Origin: Paramyrothecium sp. XJ0827
Lineage: Eukaryota; Ascomycota; Sordariomycetes; Hypocreales; Stachybotryaceae
Assembly: GCA_020881915.1 (NCBI GenBank)
Contig: JAJFPB010000007.1
Coordinates: 248,001-312,000 of the forward strand
Reading direction: 5' to 3'
DNA length: 64,000 nt
Part shown: positions 10,611 through 21,871 of the stretch, piece after piece
Layout of the letters: the number at the start of each line of letters is the position of its first letter
How positions within the stretch are numbered: position 1 is the first letter of the stretch
Program-made: the position numbers and the translations under genes
Notes under the pieces: model-generated
Told to the model about the DNA's origin: nothing
Seen by the model: the letters and a program-made list of their open reading frames with translations, nothing else
Database searches by the model: none

Positions 10611-11299
10611 CTTGACAGAAGGGATTGAAGCATTGCTAATTGAATGCCAATTGTAATTCATCCACGGATAAGCCGTGAAAGATGCTCTCGCTGCCGCCTC
10701 CTATGCCTGGTGAGATTGTGCTTCGGGTATGGACGGCCATACATGGTAATCATTGGATGGTCTGGTGCTTGGCTTCCCGTTCTTCCCGTTTTTCCCGTCG
10801 TGGAGATCATGGGAACCGCACTTCGTCTTCTCGTCATAATCGAAATGCCTGTTTGCCAGCCAAGGATCTGGAGCACCTTCTACGATGGCTTTAACCACTT
10901 AAAACACAGGTGTGAAATAGAGAAAGTGTTGGTGCTTTGAAATCGAGTGAAGTATTGTCGCCCACGTATTCCTGGATCATTTTCTGCCTTACCCGGTAGG
11001 GAATGCTTCTCCATCACAAGAGTGCGCTGGTCCAATCACTTCATTTTGACTTTCTACATTTCGTCGGTCATGTTGCTCGTTATTAATGAAAATTCATCAC
11101 AGCCAGTGGTTGCTGAAAAGTGTTACCCATCAATCGATAGTGCCTCCATCCGCGTGTCAAATAACACGTCATCTGATCAAACGAGCGGGGTCCGCGGAGC
11201 CTATTTCAACCGAGTATTGGGCTTGCTTGTTTTAAAACACCTCCGGATACACCCTATTGCTCATCTTGATTCAGATCGCAAATATCTTAACTTTCAGAA
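10611..11299. other. Divergent intergenic region
   Basis: No supported gene. A short direct repeat of CCCGTT units lies near 10780-10800. A 65-codon minus-strand ORF at 10701-10898 has no recognisable feature. Confidence 0.45.
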
Positions 11300-12070
11300 A
11301 TGACGGCTCCTAAGCTGCCTCTATCTCCTGCGGATTTCCCCCGCATCCCTCTGGATCTCGGGCACCGCCTCGATCCAGCTAAAGAGGCCACGAGCCCTGA
11401 GATGATTGCGCACCTCCACGATGCCGTCAAAACGAAGGACCTAAAAAATTTAGACATAACACTCATCAATGCTTCTATGACATGCAAGTCAACACGGACA
11501 GCACTTTTGTTGATGGCAATAGATCCTGCTACCGGCGATTCACTTTTGCATACGGCTGTCTCTGCACGGCGCATTGACGCCATGGAATGCCTGCAACGCT
11601 TTCGAAGTCACAACGTGGAGCCTTATAGAAAGATCTTCACCATTTTATGTGGGCATCAAAACCACCAAGGAGAAACAATCCTGCACACTGCTGTGCGAAC
11701 CGGTGATAAAGACATGGTTCTTGCGGCATACCGAAGTTTCAGTCTCACGCATCTCCTCAACGAAGTGAGGGAATTCGTGAAGGTGCCAGATGAGGACGAA
11801 ACGTGGCATTTAGTTGCTGAGGACATGGACCAGTTCCGCATCCCTCATTATATGTTCCTCCTAACAAGGAATCTTGATGATCGAACTGCAGCCGACGAAG
11901 CCTGGGCACTTGGATATGACGGGATTGCTTCTTGGTTGGATCGAGCCTTAGACGAGAGTGACCCAAGAGGGGAGCGTCACGACCCATCCAACATTCAGCT
12001 GTGGCAGGAATGGTACAATGACAGCCTCGCTCTGGTTGAGAACAATCAGATTGCTTCAGATTGCAATTAA
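11300..12070 (+). CDS. Ankyrin-repeat-like hypothetical protein (256 aa)
   Basis: An intronless ORF with a clean ATG. Two segments have the ankyrin core pattern (G.(S/T).LHTAV followed by a helix): 'GDSLLHTAVSARRIDAMECL' near residues 77-96 and 'GETILHTAVRTGDKDMVLAA' near 126-145. The rest is mostly helical and acidic, with no signal peptide or membrane segment, so a cytosolic or nuclear protein-interaction role is likely. It sits about 400 bp upstream of a P450 on the same strand, but nothing shows they act together. With only two weak repeats the family assignment is modest. Confidence 0.7.
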   Translation: MTAPKLPLSPADFPRIPLDLGHRLDPAKEATSPEMIAHLHDAVKTKDLKNLDITLINASMTCKSTRTALLLMAIDPATGDSLLHTAVSARRIDAMECLQRFRSHNVEPYRKIFTILCGHQNHQGETILHTAVRTGDKDMVLAAYRSFSLTHLLNEVREFVKVPDEDETWHLVAEDMDQFRIPHYMFLLTRNLDDRTAADEAWALGYDGIASWLDRALDESDPRGERHDPSNIQLWQEWYNDSLALVENNQIASDCN

Positions 12071-12459
12071 GAGCGAAAGCGCACTTAGATATACGAAAGG
12101 ATCATGCGAAAATGGTAGTGGGAGTCGAAGTATTCTCGGGCCTGTTTTGCAGATCGCTCTTAAGTACCTTCTTGTTTTATAGCAATTTACAAATAAAGAA
12201 GGGTCTTCTGATTCGATAAGACGAATACTACATTCATGCCCAACACTACCATTTTGAGCCTAATTCAGGTACAGTAATACTACTAAACGTTCGCTGCAGT
12301 CAAAGCAATGAACTCTAACACATCCATTATTGAATTAAATCATATTTCGATTTTAAATCTTAATCTAAAATCTCCTACTATCAGGTAAATTCCCTTTATG
12401 GCATCCTCTGCTGTCTATTCATCGGCACATACTTCACAGTCTGGTTTTACAAGTATTTC
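12071..12459. other. Intergenic; may hold the missing N-terminal coding of the P450
   Basis: The frame of the downstream P450 stays open from 12364 and encodes a hydrophobic stretch (GILCCLFIGTYFTVWFYKYF) suited to a membrane anchor, but there is no ATG in that frame and a TAA lies at 12361-12363. A short upstream exon spliced at the TATCAG ending at 12384 could supply the start. Confidence 0.4.
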
Positions 12460-14234
12460 ATGGTCAGAAAGTCCGTAGCAGACTTACCGAATATCCACAG
12501 TGCAGTAGAGTTCTTCGAATCAGGGATGAGAATGCTGCTCCCACATATCCCATTCATTTGGCCGGCCAGAGCATACACTATCCATGATCCCTGGAAAAGT
12601 AAGCTAAAGGCCGCTCATCATCAACGAATGCTCACCTGCCTTAGAGTATGCCGATGCAAGATCAGACCTGATAGCCTTGACACAGTTGTCAACTCCGAGT
12701 TATGCCGTGTACATAACCTCTTGCCCAAAGACTTCTCGACTCATCTTGTCAAAAAGCAATGCTTTTCTGAAGCCGTTAGACATGTTTCGCTACCGCGCTA
12801 TCAATATATTCGGCAATCAGATTGTTTCTGCACAGAATGGCCTTGATCATAGGCGCCACCGAATAGCTGTACAAGGCTGTTTTGGGGAGTCGACCATGCA
12901 AGGCGGCTGGGGTTCCATGGCTGGCGCATTTCAAGAAATGATTCAGCAGGAGCAGCTTGCATCCGGAGGTGTGCTTGTCGATACTAGGGAGGTCATGATG
13001 AAGGTAAATTAGCCTCACTGTACTGTTCCCACTCTGACAGTTTCAGGTTACTACACGAGTAATCTTCCGTTCTTGGTTTGGAATTGAGTCGCCCTGGACT
13101 ATACCGGATACCAAGGATGCTATCAGTAAGATTTCTGATTCAATCTTTGGGCTCATGTCACTACTGATTTCCGTAAGTGCCTTTTTACGAAGCCCTCCAC
13201 GTCGTCGAGAGTTCAATGCTTCCTCAACTGCTATTACCATTGGTTAGTATTCAGATACATAGCCACAGCGTGCTGCAACCATGTTAATATGCCCTTTAGT
13301 GGTTCATGGAATACAATCCAATATCAAGCATACGCCGCATGGGCAGAGCTCAAAGGTGCATGTTGAACCATCTTAGATCGATGATGAAGAGAAGACGAGC
13401 CGAGTTGGCGGGGGATGCGAACGGGAAACAGCCCATCCCACTAGACATTCTCGGCGCCTTGGTCGCTGCTTCTCCAGTCAATGGGGATATCAACCTCAAT
13501 TCCGAGTCGGGGCTGAGCGAGGAGGAAATTATCGGCAACATCTTCTCTTTGTAGTGTAAGAAGGTCATGGTATTTTGTAGTTCACTCTAACATCCTCCAG
13601 GGCCGGACACGAGACGACATTAAACGCACTCACATTTACTCTAGCCTTCCTTGCAATCTACCCAGAATGGCAGGAAAAAATATACCTGGAAATAGTTCGA
13701 ACTGTTCAGGAAGGTCTGCCAACGTATCAAGACATCAACGCACTACCGTTAGTGCTGGCGACGTGTTATGAGGCAATCCGTCTGAGAGATCTGGTAATGA
13801 CGATGCCAAAGGTAACGAGCGAAGATATAGCAATACCTTACAAGACGTGGACCTCGGGAGGTGAAGCCACAGAAAGGGTTCGCGTTATTCCAAAAGGTTC
13901 ACATGTGGTTATCGACTCTCCAGCATGTCAGAGGAATCCATTTACTTGGGATGATGCCATGGAGTTCAGACCTACTCGTCACATGGTCGGACAAGCAATA
14001 AACTCTGAGAATTTCATAGGCTTCTCTAGAGGGGAAAGGAAGTGCATCGGGAAGAGGTTTGCAGAAGTTGAAATGGTTTGTTTCCTCTCTCACCTTGTTA
14101 AGACCTTTACGTGGACTGCAGTTCCTATTGACGGGGAGACCGAGGAACAACTGAAGGAGAGAATATTAAGTGGGAGAGAGGCGTTGAGTCTGAGACCCGG
14201 TTCTTTCAGTCTAAAACTTACGAAACGCCTTTAG
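12460..14234 (+). CDS. Cytochrome P450 (about 502 aa from 12460; start and one splice doubtful)
   Basis: Proposed exons are 12460..12598, 12645..13003, 13047..13172, 13300..13550 and 13601..14234. They sum to a whole number of codons. The I-helix has AGHETT, the K-helix has EAIR (ExxR), and the heme-binding loop is FSRGERKCIG, with the thiolate Cys conserved, so this is a class II-type fungal monooxygenase, normally ER-bound. Two doubts. First, a hydrophobic anchor is encoded just upstream of the ATG at 12460, so the true start may lie in an unseen upstream exon. Second, the intron before AGHETT needs a weak GTAGTG donor and leaves the I-helix about two residues short. One extra T at 13550 would instead permit a better GTAAGA donor and a full-length helix, so a 1-nt deletion is possible. 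Substrate unknown. Confidence 0.72.
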
Positions 14235-14456
14235 CCTCGGTGTATCCTTGGCCAACCTTGTGCAAATTAGCCAACTAAGAAACAACAGTTCACGTAGTTT
14301 TCAGAATCAAGATAAAAGGAAACACTTGAATCTGTTCAATTTTATATGGAACAAATCGTCGGCATGAAAATCGAATCTATTTACAACAAATTTGCACGAG
14401 CTTGTTTAGTCTCAGGCCGCCCCTACACAATGGCGGATACCATAGCCAAGCTGCCC

Positions 14457-17400
14457 CTATGCCTTGCTGAGGCCGCCGCTCAAGGTCTTGCATTTCGGGT
14501 CGAACTGCGCACAATTGAAAGCGCCGCAAGTGATGGGCACCGGACAGTTTTCACAGGTGCTAGCACCCCCGGTGCCGGTCCAGACAGTCTCGCGCCTCCA
14601 TCCACTCGTTCTGCCCAGTCCCGATGGGCAGACTATTTTGTCGTTGTACAACTGGTCCTTGAAGGTCATGGGGATGACGGTGCTATCCTTGTCTTTGTAC
14701 TCAAAGGTCACGCCCCCTCCAAGGACCCTGGCATTGGCCCCGTTGCCGCAGGTAAAGTCACGGCCACCAATGATTGGGCCCTTGTGGTACTCGTCGCACG
14801 TGAGAACGCCGTCCTCCCATGCCTGCACATACCAGAGGTCTGGCTCGTCATTGTCGCAGTGGTACATGAAGACGTGCACTGCCACGCAGGGTTTGCGTGC
14901 AGGAGGCTTTGGCGTATCGGTCTTCTTGGGCAGCTCCCACGATGCGCAGCCGCTGGTTGTTGCCGTTGCGTCGCCCTTGGGTCCGCCGGTGATGGTCCAG
15001 GTCTCGCTCTTGACGCAGCTGGCGCCGGACTCGGTAGGGCTCGGCACGCCAACGGGGTTCAGGGTGGGAAGGCCTTCAAGCGACGTTGGCTTTGGTTCAA
15101 CAGGCTTCCAGCTGATGCTCGTGAACCAGCCCCATCCCGGCGGCAGGCCCGGTCCGCTGCCGCCGTTGCTGCCGCCGGTAGAACTGGGCGCCGGCGAGCT
15201 GAAGTCTGGCGGCGTGCCGGTGGGGGTCGGGTTACAGTAGTAGCCCGAGCAGAGGCGGCCGCAGTTCTCCTGGCACAAGGGGCCCGGGGGTCCCGGCTTG
15301 TACTCAACTGGTGGGCCACGGGGTGACGGGACTTGATTGTTGCCGCCGCCCGGCAGCTCACAGGATTGACGCCCCTGGAGGTCGCGCTTACAAGCGCCGC
15401 CCTCGATGGGTCCTCGGGGGTATCCATTCCACACTACCTTTGGTCGGCCGCCGTCGGGCTTTTCGAAGAGTGTCACTACTCTCGACCTTGAAGTCACGGA
15501 CTGGAATGCTTGGGAGGGTGTGAGTGGCCTAATCCCTCGCATATATGCGACCAGGCCAGCGACCAAGGGACCGGCTGGAGCAAAAGCATATTAGATTCAA
15601 GGCGTCCCGGGGACCGTTCAGGGAGGTAAGGATGGATGCAACGTACCAAATGACGTGCCGTGAGCGCCTTTGCCGTAGTCTGCCTCCCAGAGGGCCCTAC
15701 CATTAGGCACGGGAGTAGGCAAATAGGAACCAGGAGCCCATACGTTCTGGAAATCGCCTCCATTATCACCAACCTTGGCGCCTTGCTTGTCAACGTAGCC
15801 CACGATGAGCATCGACCCAATGTGTTCGCGGCACATCTGCGGCCACTGCACGTCCTTCTCGTAATCGTACTGGCCACTGACAACAAAGGAAACGCCCTGC
15901 AACTGCTCCATCTTATGCATGATCATACAAACAACCAACCCCAGTCGTGGAGCGCTGAATAATCCGTCCAAATCAAATCCGAAGGCCATGGCGACAACGC
16001 TTGTGTCTTTGCCATTGATATCTTCCGCCACGTTGATAAGGCCTTCAATAAAGGATACGAAGTACCCTCCAGTAGGAGCAAAGACGACCTTTGCTTTAGG
16101 AGCAAGGCTGAAGCCTTGACCTGCGGCATACACTGCTGCAAGATATCCGTGGTCCTCGGCTGACCTAACCTTGGATGCGGGCCATTGTTCCTTCCATGAT
16201 TGCCAGGCCGTCGGGGGAGGGATCCCTCTGGGGCTCGCGTTTGAGATGGCCTGTGAGTTAATTGTTAGCCTCCCGGATAGGGCAAACAGACGTGGTCCCT
16301 TGTAATCTCACAGGTTGATCTGCTCCTCGCCAAACAACATCCATCACATAAATGGTCTGTCCAGAGCCAGCGCTGTCATCGAAACCATGAGAGTAACGGC
16401 CGATGACCGGCAGGTGATCCTCCTCGTTGTCATTCAAAAATTTGAAATCTTTGTCAAATGGCAAACCTTCGGGCAGAGACATCATGGATAAGAACCACTT
16501 GTCCGTTTGCTTTTCATCTCGCCTTGTCAAGTGCCCGCTGTTCATGGGTTGGAAGGATTCTTCTCTTGTGATGGGAACAAGTCTCTCCCGCGGCGCGCGC
16601 TCGGGGACTGAGGCTTGCCGGCGACCTGGAGAAGAAGGGTCTGCGAGCCTTGTCCCATCTGAATCCAATGCAAGCGCAACCTGGGGGAATTGAGTTGTTT
16701 GAAAATGAGAGCTGGGAACGACATGCCTCTTCACTCACCTCTGGGACTTGGTCCGAGCCAAAAAATGCAATGGACACTGGTCCCATGCTGTTCAACTGGA
16801 ACATGGCGGTGAAGCCTATTTTAGACGACCGGATTTCTCTCCAGCCTCCGTCCAGCTTTAGTGTCTTAAACTCATCTTCGCGATCTTCCAGGATGGCTCG
16901 TATCTCTTCGAGATCATTCTCGTTTTGTGATGCCGGCACGAGAAGACCTTGTTTTCCAGCCGTCTCACAATCCCAAGTGCCCTCCTCGTCGGCTCTCTTT
17001 CTATGCCTCTTTGGTTTGGTATCTTGCTTGTCATCTGCCAGGTCTACGAACTCGGGCACCTTTGTGGCCTCCGGTAACGGGGCCGCAGTACGGGGGCGGA
17101 GCTTGCAGGCATTCTCGACCTTTGATGTCTCAACATCACGGAGGTTGCAGCCTGTAATCGTAGCGCATTTTGACGTAGTCTGGGATGCTGTTGTTCTTGT
17201 TACTCCCCCAGATACTGTGGTGGCATATGAGAGGGTCGTGAGGCAGAAAGAGGCCTCCGCTGGAGTGCAGCCGTCCGGCTTGGGAGGAGGGCTGAACTTG
17301 CCACCGGGCCCCACGGTGATCTTTGGCCATGGAGGCAAGGTGCCCTTGATGGTAAAACCAGGAGGCAGCTTGATGAGACCGATGGGCGGCGGGCCAGGGC

Positions 17401-20097
17401 CCCAAATTCCTTGTGGCATATTCCATTCCCACCCTTGAAAGTTGATGTTGAACTCGGGCCAGCTGATGCAGAGAGTGAAAAACCAGAGGTTGCATGGCGA
17501 TTTGAAGTGCTCAGGATCACTGTCGTCGCCGTCTTCGGGAACCTTGGTCGGCACGGGGGTACCTTCAATCTCGTCCGGCCAAGTCCCTGTTGGTTGTACC
17601 TGGCCACCAGGAAAAGTAAACGGAGGCTTCGATGTGACTTCAAAAGTAGGCATGGGAAAATTAACAGGAGGTGGGAATGTGGTAGGAATGCCTGTCTCCC
17701 CCGGAGGCTTCCCATCAGTAGGCCCTGGCGGCTGTCCACTGTTCGGAGGACGGACACCCACGATGGCAGGCCAGGGCGGCAGCTCAAGCGTTCTGACCTG
17801 GGTCTCGCCGGCGGGTATCGTAATTGTAGTCGTGATTGGCCGGATTGAAAGGCTGACGAAAGGAGTAAATGTCGACTGAGCTGAAGAGCCAGATGGAACC
17901 ATCTGGTTGTAGAACTCCAGAGTGTCGGTTGTGATTGCAGGGATGGGGATGGTGAGTGTAGTCGTGGTACCTGGCTTCAGTTCGATGGATGTAACGTAGG
18001 GCGGGATTGAGATGGTTGTCTTTGATGGCAGAGCCCTAGGAGGGAGCACAAACTGACAGGGCGCGGAGCATTGCGCGGGTTTGCCGGTGTAAACGGCCGG
18101 GTCAAGATAAACAACTTCGCCGTACTCGTCCTCCGCATTGCCGGAGCCGGTGGATTGGAAGTCAATAGACCAAATCATGGTACCGCCAAAGCAAAGCCCA
18201 TCTGCAAAGGCCCGCTTGGCCGCAAAGGTCTCTTCGTCATCATAGCCGATCCACTGATCATCCCAGGTGATTTGCTTCATCATAGAGTCAGCAAGATACT
18301 TGGGCGTCAACCTCCTCTTCTTAATTAGTTGCTCAATTTCAACTAGGGACATGACACCTTCAAAGTTAGTACAGGGCGCCGGCTTACTAGGCCCAGCAAA
18401 GGGACACAGTAAATCTGTGCAACTAGGGTCTGCTAAGGTATAACCACGGCCGTATAGGGCTAGGCCAAAGTTGATCTTAGCAGGGTTGAGGCCGTCGAAC
18501 CACAAAGGGATAGTATTCTTTTCGATTTCCCGGATATCGGCCTGGCCGCGGACCTTTTTGCCCAATGCCTTAACGTCGGCATCCCACGAGCCGTGGAGAT
18601 CTGTCATGAATTAGCCAGTGGACTCAGCTTACAATCAATATGCTGAGGGCCATACCATAGGCCATGAAGCCAAAGAAATCAACATAAGGCTCCATTGCCT
18701 TAGCATCGAACCACCGTAGGTACCAGTAGTCAGGCGCAAGCGTAAGGCTAATACCATAGCTTGTACCGTATGCTGCCCGCATCTCCTTAAGCAAAAGAGA
18801 GAAATTGCGAGTGTCGGCAAGCTTATTGCCGCCTCGTTCAGGAGCGCCTGGATACTCCCAGTCAAGGTCAACGCCAGTAAAGCCATAGGTATCCATATAC
18901 ACCTTGACCGAAGCAATAAATGCCGCTCTGTTAGCTTTAGTGGAAACCATCTCGCTCCTAGAAGAGGTTAGCATAGCCAAAAGGGTTCACTCATATTTAC
19001 ATACCAGGTCTTGTGTGTGGCAGCCTTGGGTTCACTCATATCGAAGCCACCAATCGCTATCCATGTTTTCAGGTTACTGCCCTTCGAAAGATCGGTAAAC
19101 TCTTTCATCAAGGTCTTATCATCAGGGTGTGCCTCAGTTACCATATAGGTATAGGGGTTAATAAAAGCAAAAGAATAGAATAGGTGGGTATAGCCATTTG
19201 TATTGAGCTGCTTTGGCGTAACCTTATTGCATACCCGGTCCCTAGCATTCCAAGACTGGTAATAACCGATGGTACGGCCCTTGGAGCTACCGCTCCCCTT
19301 CGCGCATGAAGGGGAACCGGTAATAGAACAGGAGCCATAGCCGGACTGACATGGGAGGGTGCCGTGGAGAGGGTCGGCATTATGGCAGTAGACATCCGTG
19401 GCTGAAAGCTGTCAGTGATCATGGCTTATACGCCGCCTACTTCGTCACTCACTTCCGCACCAGCCGGTAGCCGAACAACAAAGTTTCATTCCACACGGCA
19501 TTTCCGCATTCTCGCTGTACTCGCCACACATAGCCGTGGCATTGCATTGCGAGCTGCAACCATCGCCACAGAAATCAGGACCGTAACCACAAATGCCTTG
19601 CTTGCCACAACAGCTTTGTTCGTGTTAGTTGCATCAAGATCTTGAGAGTTGAGAAGCATAAATTAGAACCCCTACCTTCCGTCAATGCAAGGGCCATCTT
19701 TGCAGTAGAGCGGACCTGAATTGTCGGGCTCGGCGCGTGAGGTCAGGTTCGAGTCCAATTGCGGATGCCCGGAAGCCAAGTCGAAATCACCCGGCATAGC
19801 CTGAGGCGGGGCCTGGACCGGGTTCTGGTGGGCCGGGTTGAAACTGATCGTATCCCGCCATGCTGCGGCACATTAATCTCTGAATAGAGGGCCAGGACCA
19901 AGGAACATACATTCGTCAATGGTGGATCGCTGGATAACATCAGTCTGGTCGAGAGCAGATCGAGGGACAATGTTGGGCTGACGGTAGGTACGTTGGTAAC
20001 GAGGGACACTGGCATCTCCGTAGCTAGAGATTAGCAGCCAGAAAAAGAAAAGGCTGGCCGCGCTCCAAGCGGCCCATCGCCCAGCTTGTGAATACAT
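14457..20097 (-). CDS. Hevein/GH18 chitinase fused to a subtilisin-like domain and a cysteine-rich tail (1,728 aa, 9 exons)
   Basis: Exons: 20097..19911, 19862..19676, 19613..19453, 19401..19005, 18957..18656, 18600..16739, 16680..16312, 16250..15647, 15574..14457. All junctions are GT..AG and frame-consistent (5,187 nt). Order: signal peptide; two hevein-like chitin-binding segments (about 125-186, CCGKQGICG and CCSATGWCGTT); GH18 (about 221-560) with FTGVDLDWEYP, catalytic Glu 345, and FMAYDLHGSWD across a splice; Pro/Thr-rich region; dibasic KRHRKR (946-947); propeptide-like segment; S8 domain with Asp 1146 (IYVMD), His 1189 (DHG), Ser 1355 (GTSF); second KR (1419-1420); Cys-rich tail. The chitinase resembles the killer-toxin-like class V subgroup C and should act outside the cell on chitin. 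The S8 motifs are eroded: DVV for DTG, HGYLAAV for HGTxVAG, and Gln 1282 where the oxyanion Asn is expected. Two adjacent genes remain possible, but no stop or promoter separates them. Confidence 0.75.
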
Positions 20098-21368
20098 GCT
20101 GGCTTGCCGAATTCACTGCTGTTGCTGGATTCTCCTAGAGAGCAAGAACCCCCAAGATTATAAGTCTTTGGCTCCATCGTCCCTGCCTATGGCCGCAAGC
20201 CTGCACGTATAATCCTTGCCGGGAACACGATGCCGCCTCAGCCGAGACTCAAGAAAGAGATGGGGTGATTCTCCCCTGGTGCTTCTTTCAATTCTTTTAG
20301 TGCATCCTTCAAGAAGTGGAGACACCTCCCTTGTCATCCCAGCAACTAACGCTAGTTGCAACTTTGACAAGAAAGAGTCTCGTGGTCCTAACCGACGAAT
20401 CCTAGAACGTCGAAACTGTGTATCGATTGACTAGGGATTCCAAAGCCGCAATAGAATTTCCCAGTGCGCTGGTTCCGGTATTCTCCACAGCCGACAGACA
20501 GGGCCATGAAGCATGAGGCAACCACATGTCGATCATAGGCTAGTGGTTATTTGTGTACGGCAACAAGTCCTTGGATACGAGTTTGCGCTAAATATTAAAT
20601 TAGAACGGCCTCGACTTACGGTTTCGGACTCTAAATGAAGATGGAGGAAAATATGCGATAGTATCCACAAAGGACTGTTCCACAACTCATTACTGAACCC
20701 TGCCTTTGCCTCCAGACTTTTCGCTGAAACATTGTAAGCGGTATGGTTTACCGAGCTGATCATGGACCCATTCCGATAGTGGATTCCAACTACTAGGGGG
20801 TTCACCTTTCCTCGGGTCCTATTGGTCATATCCCGCCACTCTGCAGGTCTTTTAGGTGAGATTGGTAGGGCAGTGAACATAGCCTAGGATACGATACCCT
20901 TGCTAGCGATGCGGCCGCGACCGAAGGTAGGGCTACCGGTACTGTACAGTAGAAACGTGAGGAGCTCATTCTACCATAAGAAGCGGGCCGACGGCTATGC
21001 TAAGGCCTAGTGGATAAAGCCTCTTATTTAGAATGGAGTTCAGAACGCTCCAATTCCCCAATTGAAAACACGGAGAGAGAAAAAAACTTGATGCAACGTT
21101 GTTGATTCGCTCAAGGCTCTCGACCCGCTGACGAGGAGAATCTTTTCCGTACCTCCCTGCGGAACTTCACGGCATCCTGACAACCTCTCCGATCCAATAA
21201 GGCTTCTCGGCCCGCAGCTGCATTGGTGGATTTGGGTCTCCGTGACTAATTGCCACACGATAGTCGCGACCATCCTTCGGAGTTATTGGTCACTAGTAAG
21301 CATCCTACTATCCAGCATTATGAGCCCTGCGACTCTACAATCCTCATCCTTCGCGGCAGTAGCCGTCA
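20098..21368. other. Intergenic upstream of the chitinase-subtilase gene
   Basis: Should contain the chitinase promoter. ORFs at 20533-20880 and elsewhere show no family feature. No RNA gene seen. Confidence 0.45.
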
Positions 21369-21677
21369 CACACCCTGGCTATAATTAAGACCCAAGTTGA
21401 CATTCGCTTCTCAGTTTCGGACCCGGCCGTAGTTGATGCCTCAGTCCTGTCTGAGGGCCCCGTTATTGCTCAGAACTCAGGCCCGTTTTGAGAAAATGCA
21501 CCTGAACTGTGCACTCGTTTTCAAGAGGGCTATGTTGTCATGAACACTTACTTGGACTCAGCGAATGCTCTAAAAATCCACAGATCGTATCTTGGTCATT
21601 CACGATTCATAGGACACCTGCAGTCATCCCGGCATTTCGCATATTTCTTACTTTGCACTACTCAATCGGGAGCCGTC
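21369..21677 (+). repeat. Dispersed repeat, copy A (less mutated)
   Basis: About 300 bp, matching copy B at 23803-24098 in the same orientation, from 'CCTGGCTATAATTAAGA' to 'AGCCGT'. Shared blocks include 'ATTCGCTTCTCAGTTT' and 'GAACTGTGCACTC'. Copy A keeps more C and G at the differing sites. No coding capacity; a transposon or LTR fragment is likely. Confidence 0.7.
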
Positions 21678-21871
21678 CCAATCTATTCTAGGGAGAGGTT
21701 GGTTAAAACTTTAATTCAGTTCGCAGATACGCTTAGATATGTTCAATAAACAAAAGTGGGCTTGGTGGCTCTCTATCTAGCACATTAATGGCATGTCTGG
21801 CAACGATTGCTAGGCCATTTGTGCTGTGGAAAGTTTTAAATTGACTAGCTGTATTCCAGACTGTATGACGC
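21678..21871. other. Short spacer between repeat A and the adenosine-deaminase-like gene
   Basis: No feature seen. Confidence 0.4.

Noticed and set aside
10701..10898. 65-aa minus-strand ORF upstream of the broken secreted protein
   Set aside because: Has an ATG and no signal peptide; contains a simple Lys-Asn-Gly repeat. Not enough to call a gene.
14346..15326. Plus-strand ORFs of 326 and 258 aa
   Set aside because: Antisense to the GC-rich last exon of the chitinase-subtilase gene; no features of their own.
16650..17879. Plus-strand ORFs of 262 and 145 aa
   Set aside because: Antisense to the Pro-rich linker and propeptide region of the same gene.
20533..20880. 115-aa minus-strand ORF upstream of the chitinase
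   Set aside because: No recognisable motif or promoter; kept as intergenic.
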